Shown piece by piece: positions 21,865 through 31,303 of a stretch of DNA of 64,000 nt. Both the position numbers and the translations under genes were made by a program. This DNA is from Scilla litardierei. Lineage: Eukaryota; Streptophyta; Magnoliopsida; Asparagales; Asparagaceae. The notes under the pieces are model-generated. The model had not been told where the DNA came from, made no database searches, and was given only the letters and a program-made list of their open reading frames with translations. Where the stretch lies: NCBI GenBank assembly GCA_030789695.1, contig CM061142.1, forward strand, positions 143,439,637 to 143,503,636, in the 5' to 3' direction. Position 1 is the first letter of the stretch. Each line of letters opens with the position of its first letter.

Positions 21865-24000
21865 CACATTCTTATTTTTATTTTTATAATTTTTTTAAAT
21901 TTTTTCAAATTTTTTGGCTGCTTTCTCAAATTGGTCGACCAATTTACCAATATTGGTCGCCAATTGTCGAATTTTTTTTATTTTTTATTTTTTTAATTTT
22001 TCGGTAAATACTTCGTCTTCCTGCTTATTCTCGTTATCCGTTCCCTCCATTTCTGTTTCAGAAACTGAACACATCCTTTCGTTTTCAAAATTTGGTGGGA
22101 TTCGTTTCTTAAACTACACTACCGATTGGAATTCTGCAAACTTCCATTAACTGACTTTATTCTCTCTATTTAATTCTTATCCTGCCTAGGGACTCTCATT
22201 CTCAAAAATATCTCCCAAGGCCTTCACTTCTCGTTTTCCAACACTCACATTCACAAAAATTTCCAACACGCCCATCTTCCCAAACTCCCGTCCTCCTCAA
22301 AAATCACCGGCGATCTCCTGCCTTCTCACCAGTGCCTCCCTCCTAACACTAGCCCATCGCCGATCTCTCCTTTTCTCGACTCTCCACCACTCTCCACGGC
22401 CGCCTACTACCGATTTTGACGACTCCACTCTCAATATCTCTGGCTCCCAGTCGTTTTTCGTTCCTCCAGCTCCGCCTTTCCTCAGATCGACCCTATTCCA
22501 CACTACATTCCATGGATCCGCGTTACCTTGACTTTTTAGTGACATGCATACTATGAAACAGATGACCGGTTGATATTGGCTAAATTACTCTCCCATGAAC
22601 TTTCACGGCTTTGTTTAACTTCATCAGTCTTTGAAATTTACGGCTATCAATCATGAAGTTTCCCAAATATATTAAATATATTACTGTTTGTTGCCATGTT
22701 GTTAGTGAAAATGTCATTGTAACCTGACGGGGATGATTTCTGGATAAGATAGTCTTGAACATGCCAGGTGTTTTGCACATACCTCTTCGACTTTGGTATT
22801 GTCCGTTAGTTGGTGTTGTTCTCCAGCACTTTGGGTTTGTTTTACTGTTCTTTGGTGTTGATCATATGTTCAGACTATGGGTTGTCTGTGTTTCCTCTGT
22901 CCTTTACTTAGTATTTTACTATTTGGATACTCTTCTGTGACAATTCTCTGTGTAGTTTTTTTTCTGTAAATAGTTTTGTGGTGGTAACTTTCTCAGCATG
23001 TTGTTTTCTCTGTTCATTTGGCTAATTGTTTGGTGCTAACTTCTTACTTGTTTAATATGTTCATTTGAATATGTCCTCTGGTTCTACTTGTTTTTTTACA
23101 AGCCCTACTTTCAACAGGACACCCTCCATTTTTTAGGCCATGCTGTTCAACAATTACAAGGATCCGGCAATTATACTATCTGTTTGCAACAAACTGATGA
23201 TGGATATTTCTATGCTATCACACCTGCATTTTCCATACTTCTTACATAGCAGCTTGGTCCTTTCATTGTACAAACACCACTCTTTTCTTATCCTACCCAA
23301 CAGTTTCAACCCTTTTGCAATATTCTATATTATTTTTACCAACACCAAACTGGCCCTATTTTTTCCTCTGTTACTACACCACTCTAATTATCTCCTTTGG
23401 ACATTTCGCAACCTGCCACAAGACATGTCTCTTGTGATTTACAATTATTTTTGTGACACTACTATTTCACCACTCCAATCCACTACATGGCTCTATATAT
23501 TATCCCCTTCACATTTTAGCCTGCACTCAATTTTTTTTCATGGCCTGAATAATTAATTTTTTTTTCTTTGGCATGTCCTTTCTTTTATTTTATTGCCCAG
23601 CCTATTACTTATTTTTTAATTGCCTGCTCTAAAGCATTTTCCACCAATGACAATGTTTTGTTCATTATTTCACTTAGGCCTCACTTAAATATTACGGCCT
23701 CCATACTACTTTTTGGCCTACAACTCATTTTACAACTCTGGCCAAATTAAGTTCAATTGTTTAATAGGCTATCTACTCCTACTTTTGTCGCATTTTATAT
23801 TCCCCTCATATTTTCCCATATTAACTAATATTTACTTTGCCTCTTTTTGAGGATTCTAAAGGGGGAGAATATATTTCATCTACTCAGGGGGAGTATTCAC
23901 AAACTCCACATTTTCAGGGGGAGTATATCTGATATGTTGATATGTTCAATTTTAACGATATATTTTTTTTCATGTTTGTCATCATCAAAAAGGGAGAGAA
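21865..24000 (+). other. 3' non-coding region of SC1 with repeated polypurine tracts
   Basis: 2.1 kb between pol and the 3' LTR, where SIRE-type elements often carry an env-like ORF; I see no ORF with recognisable similarity. It includes TTGGTCGACCAA near 21933, a Pro/Ser-rich open stretch around 22200-22510, T-rich DNA, and at the end several purine tracts: AAAGGGGGAGAA (about 23858), two CAGGGGGAGTAT (about 23886, 23916) and AAAAAGGGAGAGAA directly before the LTR. Confidence 0.75.
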
Positions 24001-25337
24001 TGTTGGAATTTCATAATTCCATATTTCTATTCCCATATGGTTTTGATATGACAAACACATTCAGTGCTACTAACTCTATGTATGCAGATACAAATCAATG
24101 CTGAGTTCCACACAATCAGATATACCATTCATGAAGATGGAAAGACAAAGGCACCTAATCCACGACTTGGATATATAATCACTTGATAAGGATCTCCTCC
24201 AAAGAAGCTTCTCAGATTCAGTTGCAGACACAGTCCTATCTACGGCTTTATGTAATCAATGTAAAATTTACTTTATTAGAGTCGCAAAGCCTTGTGATAA
24301 TATATCTTAGTCATCTAGGTTCCATTACTCAGAGATCTACACTTCCCAATTTCAAAAATTCGCAACTTTGAAAATTGGCAGCCAATAACCCTATTTTGGT
24401 CGACCAATTTTAACCTTCGAATTTGGTTATGAGATTGCATGTGCAAACTCCCCTAACCGTGTAGATTCTACAAGTGTCTTCCAACGGTCGAAATTCTCTC
24501 TCTAAATTTTGGTCGACCAATGTGGTCATTTTGGTCGACCAATTTCAAAACTAGCCGTTTTGATCCCAAATTTTCAGGGACGGTTCTTGCCCGTTTTCCA
24601 ACATTAACTACAGTCCCCAACCGTCCCTAAATACTATAAATAGAGGGGTAGACCCTCTCTTTTACTTCACTCACTTTCCTCTTCTTTAATCTCTTAATTG
24701 TTGAAATCAAGTCTTTCATTTTCTAAAGCTTTAGGCCATTAGTTGTTCTTTTCTTATTTGTAAGAAGAAATCATTAGATTTCTTTCTTCGTTTAATAACG
24801 GAAGAACTTGGATTTTCAACATCATTTTGGAAAGTTGTTTGTGTTCATAATTGCAAGAAGAAATCGATTGATCTCTCTCTTCTTTTATGAACCAGAGAAC
24901 TTCAAGTGTTGCTCTTCATTACATATCTTTTACATCTTGAAGTTCATCTTCTAAACACCATCCTTGAATTTATTCTCTAAAATTTATAACAAGGCTATTG
25001 GTGTTTTTCTATTTCATTATTTAACAGGTTTGAATATCTGTTTATAGATTGTACAAAGTTTGGGACACTGGGAGTGTCGCCATTTTTGTACGTTTGTGCT
25101 TGCGGGGTAAGTGATTATAGTGGATTGAAAATCTCTACGGGGTAGAGGACTGGAGTAGGATGACAAGGATTCGAACCTGGATAAATCTCTGTGTTTGCGA
25201 TTGATTTAATTTTAGTACTTGTCATTTTATTTCTGTGCCATCTTTGCAAATATTACTAACATTTTATTTGCAACATTTTTATTATGTACACTATTCACCC
25301 CCCTCTAGTGTATTGAACCATACAAGCTAAAATTACA
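24001..25337 (+). repeat. 3' LTR of SC1 (1,337 bp)
   Basis: TGTTGGAATTTC...AAATTACA, collinear with 8558-9919 and lacking a short segment near the start. CV1 integrase resumes at 25338. Confidence 0.92.
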
Positions 25338-26395
25338 TGGGTGATCGTTGACCGATTGACCAAGTCTACGCACTTCATCCCATTCCGAGTGGGACAGTCC
25401 ACGAAATCATAGCGAGGGAGTATCTAGAGGTAAAGATATTTTACTTCTTTATCTATAGTTCATCTTAAGGTTAGTTTGTGATGTAGACCATATACATGCA
25501 GGAGATTATACGCTTGCATGGAGTTCCGATGAGCATCGTATCCGATAGAGACTCGAGATTCACGTCTCAGTTTTGGAAGAGTCTACAGGAGAACCTTGGT
25601 ACGACTCTGAGTTTCAGCATAGCGTACCACTCGTAGACTGATGGCCAGTCAGAAAGGACGATTCAGATTCTGAAGGACATGATGAGAGTTTTGAAGGGTT
25701 CGTGGGAGGATCATCTCCATTTAGTAGAATTCTCCTACAACAACAGCTATCAGGCAAGCAATGGCATGGCGCCATTTGCTGCTCTATATGGAAGGAAATG
25801 TCGATCACTACTGAGCTGGGATGACATCAGAGACAGAGAGCGGTTGTGCCTTGAGATGATTGTAGAAGATGTGGATGTCGTGAGAGACATCAGGGATAAG
25901 CTCTGGATTTCTAAAGATCGCTTTAAGCATTGGGCGGATGCCAGAGAGGACCTTTGGAGTTTCAGCCAGGAGATCATGTCTTCCTGAAGATTTCTCCGAA
26001 CCGCGGAGATTTGTTTCGGGAAGAAGGGAAAGCTGAGTTTGAGGTATATTGGACCATTTGTCGTGCTGGAGCATGTGGGAGCAGTGGCTTATCGCCTTGC
26101 TCTACCACCATCTTTGGAGGGAGTTCATGACGTGTTTCACGTATCTCAACTATGTCGATACGTTAGTGACCCATCGCATGCTGTAGATTTTTCAGGGATC
26201 ACGGTCTGACCAGACCTGACTTATGAGCAGCAGCCGTGCAGATTTTGGACCGTCGACAGAAGCAGTTGAGGAACAAGGTAGTTGACCTGGTGAGAGTGAT
26301 GTGGCGTCACGGATTGCCAGTAGAGTCCACCTGGGAGAGAGAAGAAAAGATGAGAGAGCGTTATCCGCATTTGTTTCCTGATCAGTAATTGTTGT
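25338..26395 (+). pseudogene. pol: Integrase core and chromodomain-like tail of CV1 (broken)
   Basis: Resumes in frame at WVIVDRLTKS. Integrase joins the cDNA to host DNA. Seen: VDRLTKSTHF, then an intron-like 72-nt insert (25430-25501), then [22 protein letters not shown] with the second catalytic Asp, and DGQSERTIQ with the Glu. A TAG precedes TDGQ (about 25635). After a break at 25987 come a GPY/F-like module (GPFVVLEHVGAVAYRLALPP), VFHVS, and a chromodomain-like tail with ILDRRQKQLRNK and RERYPHLF, ending at a TAA near 26390. The N-terminal zinc-binding region and first catalytic Asp are missing at the SC1 junction. Confidence 0.87.
25430..25501 (+). other. 72-nt intron-like insert in CV1 integrase
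   Basis: Begins GTAAAG and ends ATGCAG, contains stops, and lies exactly between TATCTAGAG and GAGATTATACGC. Removing it restores YLE-EIIRLHG with no frame change (phase 0). It is close to the lower size limit of plant introns. No second copy of this integrase region is in the window (CV2 is lost in the N gap). Confidence 0.65.
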
Positions 26396-26432
26396 GGATT
26401 CCGAGGGCAGAATCTTCTTAAGGTGGGTAGGA

Positions 26433-28543
26433 TGTAACGGTCGCTTTCCGACCACACGTATTTTGTACGTATTTTTGCTCAGTATGTGTATTTTTTGGTA
26501 CTTTATTTTTATTATTGTTTTCAATAGGCCTAGCAGGTGACCGGACCCCGTATTCACAACCCATGTGACGTCACGATTGACCCGGTATTTTTATTGTATT
26601 TTCGGATGCTATTTGACTGACCCACCCCCATTATAGTTATATTAATTATCTTCTAAATTTTAATCCAAACTGATGTGTTTCTTTTAAAATTCAAAACCAA
26701 AACAAATCCTTGATTTAATCAAATCCTAATAATAATTATCCTAAACTGTACCCATGGTTCCCTCTCTCCCACGTCATCACCCTAACCTCTCATGTTCTTA
26801 TCCTCTCTCCTTTATTCTATAAAGGACAACCTAAGTCTATTATATTAACAGCCAATCCTAGAGAAAACTAAGGGTTTCCTATTATTCTGAGCCGCACAAA
26901 ACGAACATCATCCCTATCTTTTTAAAAAAAACCTAACCCTACTCTAACCTAGAGGCCGCGCCTTCCCTCCCCTCCGGCCACCCTCCGCCGGCCTTCTCCC
27001 CCTCAAGACATGATGTTCCCCTCTCCTCTCCCCTCTCTTCACCCCCATGGCCAAGAGACCGCTGGCCATTCAACAACCACACCACACCGTCCTCCGACCA
27101 ACCCAGGCCGACTGAGCCCCTATTCTGATTGCCTTTCTCCCCACCTTCATCCTCTTCATTGCTGCAAAGACGCATCCTCCGGCCGTCCACTCCCTATGTG
27201 CCACCTTCAAGAGCCCAGTCCGACTCCCTTCACCCTCCTCCAGCCATCAACAACAACCACCGGCCTTACTCTCCCTCCCTCTCGCTGTTTCCACCCTCAC
27301 CCCGCACTCCGATGTTTCTCCACACCGACGAGTCACTGCCACCGTCCCCTATGGCTGCCGCTCCGACTGCACTTCCTGACGACCCGGCGGCCTCCTCCTC
27401 TCGCCGTCAACGACACCGGAAGTGACTGCACCCTCACCGACTTCCAACCTCTGACTCCCCGACGTCCTAGCAGCTGCCCCCTTGTGGCCGCAAGTCACTG
27501 TTGCCGCTGCTCACTTTTGTCGCTTCGTTGCACTACTCGCAGCCGAGGCGACCCCGATGAGCATCCTTACTGTGCTACCCACAGTCTAGGAATCGGAGCC
27601 GTGACTCGAACCATTGATGCTTCAAGATCCGACGTCAGACTTGTGGTTGTGTGCATCCCAATAGGTTGGTGACCCTACTTGTAGCAACCCACACGTTACA
27701 CCATTGAAACCTAATTAAAAATCGACAACTAAATTTAAATTTACTTTCCTGCTCCTTTAAACTGTTGTTACAACTTAGGCCGACGATTGGACAATACTGA
27801 CTATACATATAGGATAGAATCATCGTAGAGAACCGTAGAATAGGTCTGATCGTATGAACATGTGATTTGGTACTGCTAGGATAGCCACGCTTAACCTAGA
27901 AACACACCATAATAGGACTTCAAAAAACACGACATGACACCGTCCCGTTTGACTTGTTACAGGGAACCGTAACCGACATGCTATCCGTGACGAGACGCTC
28001 CCTACGGATGCACTTCTTGCCATTTCAGGCAAGTGTTTTCACTTGCGTAGTTACGGTCACATTTAGGCCATTACATTCTTTAAAATTGTAAAAGTACGAA
28101 CAAGAGACTAGACGTGAAATGATAGTGTCTAGGACACACTCACGACAGCCTAGACTTGACGACGAAGTCTTGGCACAACCACTATAACTGCCACACATTA
28201 TTCTTGTCATGCCATGTAATGCCATTGAAGAATTGTTTTGCATAACCTGCGGGTAATAGGGCACTCTCCAAGATAGAGAGGGTGATCCCTTGTACGGATA
28301 CACAACCTACGGGTAGTAGGGCACTCTCCAAGATAGAGAGGGTGATCTCTTTTATGGATAACCTGCGGGTAATAAGGCACTCTCCAAGATAGAGAGAGTG
28401 ATCCCTTGTACAGACTTGTCTTGGGCACTTGGGTTGGGGTAGGGTTAAGCGGTCGCACTGTTTAGAGAGTTTGGTCGTCCTCTAACCATAAGGCGTGAAC
28501 CCTTCATGACATACACGGTCTTGTTTTGTCTTGTCTTGTCTTA
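26433..28543 (+). repeat. 3' LTR of CV1, cut by AT2
   Basis: Preceded by the polypurine tract AAGGTGGGTAGGA (26420-26432) and starts TGTAACGGTCGC. TATA-like TCTATAAAG near 26816. From 26990 it is collinear with the 5' LTR from 2922. It contains the ~60-bp tandem units (about 28246-28410) and a short TCTTG run, and stops at the AT2 edge at 28544. Confidence 0.88.
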
Positions 28544-28847
28544 TGATCGGTCCATATTTTACACATTTTTCTGCATATTTTCATGCCATTTTGATTGCTC
28601 ATATTGAGATTTTCACGATTTTTCGACGATTTTTCGTTACTTTCCACTATTTCTCGTTATCGTCGGATTTCAGGAAATATGGAGCAATTGGAAGCAAAAA
28701 TGAGCTTAAGGGATTTGCACGCACATCGGAGCGTCGCCCTGTCTCTATCAAGGGGCTAACGACGTTGGATGATTAGCGTGAAAAGAAGGAGATCGACAGA
28801 ATCGACGAGGATGCAAGGAACGAAAGGAAAGATTCCAGAAACAGGCC

Positions 28848-29490
28848 ACTCGGTTAAGTACGCAGTCCACTCGACCGAGTGAAGCCGCGTACTCGGACGA
28901 GTACGACTGATACAAAGACATCTACATACCTGAGTGCCACAATGCACTCGGCCGAGTGGTGAATTCCACTCGGCCGAGTAGAGAAATCCACTCACCCGAG
29001 AGAGTCAGAATTTCTGAAGAAAATCAAGGAGAACTCTCTGGAATTTTGGGAGAACAATAGAAGACCCTACTCGGCTGAGTTGAGAAGTCCACTCGACCGA
29101 GTGAAGAATCCCACTCGGCCGAGTGATGACGATGACACGAGCGCGCAGATTTTCAGACATCCTCCCACTCTTTTGAAATATACTATCATTACATTGGTCA
29201 AACTATTTTTCTCATATTTTTTATCGATAGTAGACTTCATGACGGTTCCACCACCGCCAAGAACGCACCAATCGGAGATCGGATGAAATCTGAAGAATTT
29301 CTACAAGTTGATGCTGCAGTGCTGGAATTTGTATATCAGTGTCACTCGGCCGAGTGACACTTTCACTCGGTCGAGTGACACTTTTACTCGGCCGAGTGAC
29401 CAGTTTTTGACTGTTTTTGACAGAGTGTGGTTTTCTGGAGTTTCTGTCGGAATTCTCACTCGGCGGAGTCATATTCCCACTAGGCCCGAG
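28848..29490 (+). repeat. CTCGGCCGAG palindrome array in U3 of AT2
   Basis: A dozen or so copies of ACTCGGCCGAGTG and variants (CTCGACCGAG, CTCGGACGAG, CTCGGTCGAG), ending about 90 bp before the TATA box. Confidence 0.87.
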
Positions 29491-29955
29491 TGACGGCGGG
29501 CCCAGATTTTAAGTTGCGGCCAAGCTGACTTAGGGCACGAATTTCAGAGGGTTTTGAGGGGTTATTTGCGAGAGTTTTGGCAGCTATATAAGAGGTTTGT
29601 AGCCGTCATTAGAGGGGAGTTCAATTATGTTTTCTTAGGGATTATTTCAGAGGTTAGGCCATACCCTAGGCCCTCCTCTTGGATCTAAAAGCTTGTAATT
29701 GGATTGAAGTTCTTCATCAAAGCTAAGTATTTTGTTCTTATTATTTGAATCTTTTATTTGCTATCTTTTTATATGCAAGCAATGTCGCTTATTGATTTCT
29801 ATATCTTTATTGCTTTGCTTGGTTGATTGTTGTTCTAGGGCTTGGGGATGAACCCTATGGATCCAATCTTAGAATTGTAATGAATGAATTGAAATGTTGC
29901 TAGGATTGATGAACAGTTAGGTTGTGATTGATTTACTACGAATAGCTAGGAATTT

Positions 29956-30127
29956 CCATCGATTGGGGTTTGCAAGGGATTTGATTCTAATCGATGGGAA
30001 GGCCTAGATATTCGATTTAGGTTTATAATTGAGATTCTCTAGACTTGGTTTGCAATAGATTGGACCAAGGCTAGGATTTTTATTATAAATCTATACTAAT
30101 ATTCGTTTGCAAGAGATTGGACGAATA
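29956..30127 (+). other. Three shared-loop hairpins in AT2 LTR
   Basis: Loops of 16 nt at 29969-29984, 30049-30064 and 30106-30121. Stems: CCATCGATT plus GGGG pairing TTCT plus AATCGATGG (with G·T pairs); CTAG and CTTGG pairing CCAAG and CTAG; TATTCG/CGAATA. Flanking sequence shows these correspond to hairpins 1, 2 and 3 of AT3. Confidence 0.85.
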
Positions 30128-30211
30128 CGAACTATCATAACCAACATTCAAGCCTTGCAACATTGAAATTCATGATCCACACGGTTAAGTGACGATCCGA
30201 AATTGGGATTT

Positions 30212-30711
30212 NNNNNNNNNNNNNNNNNNNNNNNNNNNNNNNNNNNNNNNNNNNNNNNNNNNNNNNNNNNNNNNNNNNNNNNNNNNNNNNNNNNNNNNNN
30301 NNNNNNNNNNNNNNNNNNNNNNNNNNNNNNNNNNNNNNNNNNNNNNNNNNNNNNNNNNNNNNNNNNNNNNNNNNNNNNNNNNNNNNNNNNNNNNNNNNNN
30401 NNNNNNNNNNNNNNNNNNNNNNNNNNNNNNNNNNNNNNNNNNNNNNNNNNNNNNNNNNNNNNNNNNNNNNNNNNNNNNNNNNNNNNNNNNNNNNNNNNNN
30501 NNNNNNNNNNNNNNNNNNNNNNNNNNNNNNNNNNNNNNNNNNNNNNNNNNNNNNNNNNNNNNNNNNNNNNNNNNNNNNNNNNNNNNNNNNNNNNNNNNNN
30601 NNNNNNNNNNNNNNNNNNNNNNNNNNNNNNNNNNNNNNNNNNNNNNNNNNNNNNNNNNNNNNNNNNNNNNNNNNNNNNNNNNNNNNNNNNNNNNNNNNNN
30701 NNNNNNNNNNN
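30212..30711. other. Assembly gap, exactly 500 N
   Basis: Round length suggests a placeholder of unknown true size. It hides the rest of AT2 and the 3' end of CV2. Confidence 0.97.
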
Positions 30712-31303
30712 AGCCACACTCCGAGCCACACTCCTCTTCATGCCATGCCACCAAAAGTTCAGACGAAGATCCTGGTACATCTTGGTCCCACCAGGATGCA
30801 AAGAATACGGCGAACTGTGTGCCTCCACCATCAACTCCTCTCTAATATCCCCAACTGGCACACATAACCTGGCTCCAAACCTCAGCGAGCCATCCTCATG
30901 AATCAAAATGTCAGTCCACAGACCGGCTTCCACATGCTCCCGAATCTTCACCAGCTTCGGATCCTCAGCCTGGCCAGCCTTGATCCGGTCCACAATCGTC
31001 GACTGTATCTGCATACACATCAACGAAGAAGCCTCCCTGGGAAGAACAATCTCCACACCAGACTCGTAAAAATCCTGCTGCAATCTCCACTGCGAGGTCA
31101 AAATCATCACCGCTGGAAGCCTACTCAGCGCATCAGGAACCACATTCACCTTGCCAAGGTGATACTGCAAATCAATCTGATAATCTGCCATGAGCTCCAA
31201 CCATCGACGCTGTCGCATGTTGAGCTCATTCTGAGTAAAAACATACTTCAAGCTTTTGTGATCGGTGAAAATTTTCACTTTCTCACTCAGCAAGAAGTGC
31301 CTC
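30712..31303 (-). CDS. pol: RNase H end and integrase N-terminus of CV2 (fragment)
   Basis: Open for its whole visible length. Motifs: [20 protein letters not shown] at the start (RNase H, with the catalytic Asp of TDHKS), VPDALSRL, then a linker and the integrase zinc-binding region opening with EAHSSPYSLHPGG and WWHGMK. It continues the frame interrupted by CV3: the protein reads through from the codon for Arg before 40785 to His here once the AGGC target duplicate is removed. It ends at the N gap, so the catalytic integrase core cannot be seen. Confidence 0.85.

Larger units (their letters stand above)
8494..25337 (+). mobile_element. SC1: SIRE/Maximus-like Copia retrotransposon, split by TG1
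   Basis: 5' LTR 8558-9919, primer site 9922-9932, gag from 9943, protease and integrase to 13208, TG1, RT and RNase H 20217-21864, a 2.1-kb non-coding 3' region with repeated polypurine tracts, and 3' LTR 24001-25337. The order PR-IN-RT-RH marks Copia. The long gag and long 3' region fit the SIRE/Maximus group. Bases 8494-8557 are a rearranged copy of the LTR start. CV1 sequence flanks both ends (GTGATCGTTG on both sides), so SC1 inserted into CV1 pol, with a deletion of CV1 at this site. Confidence 0.88.
2922..28543 (+). mobile_element. CV1: decayed chromovirus-like Gypsy retrotransposon, split by SC1
   Basis: In order: 5' LTR (2922-5235, its start lost to the left behind AT1), primer site 5244-5261, gag, intron, protease, RT and RNase H to 8493; then SC1; then integrase and a chromodomain-like tail (25338-26395) and a 3' LTR (26433-28543) cut by AT2. 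The part between RNase H and the integrase core is missing at the SC1 junction. Many stops and frame shifts, and the RT active site is changed, so this copy is dead. The C-terminus (GPY/F-like module, then a segment with KQLRNK and YPHLF) resembles Tekay/Del chromoviruses. Confidence 0.88.
28544..30211 (+). mobile_element. AT2: Athila-like LTR, running into the assembly gap
   Basis: Starts TGATCGGTCC, then a segment clearly related to the AT3 LTR start (compare CATGCCATTTTGATTGC with 53749 onward). Then come a CTCGGCCGAG array (28848-29490), a TATA box (GCTATATAAGAG, about 29582), and three shared-loop hairpins (29956-30127). It is more diverged from AT1 and AT3 than those are from each other. 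Inserted in the CV1 3' LTR. Everything beyond 30211 is hidden by N. Confidence 0.85.

Noticed and set aside
22200..22545. Possible env-like ORF of SC1 in the 3' region
   Set aside because: Pro/Ser-rich open stretch without a convincing start or similarity I can name; stops follow quickly, so listed only as non-coding region.
30135..31293. ORFs crossing the N run
   Set aside because: Stretches of X come from the gap; only the CV2 part from 30712 is real.
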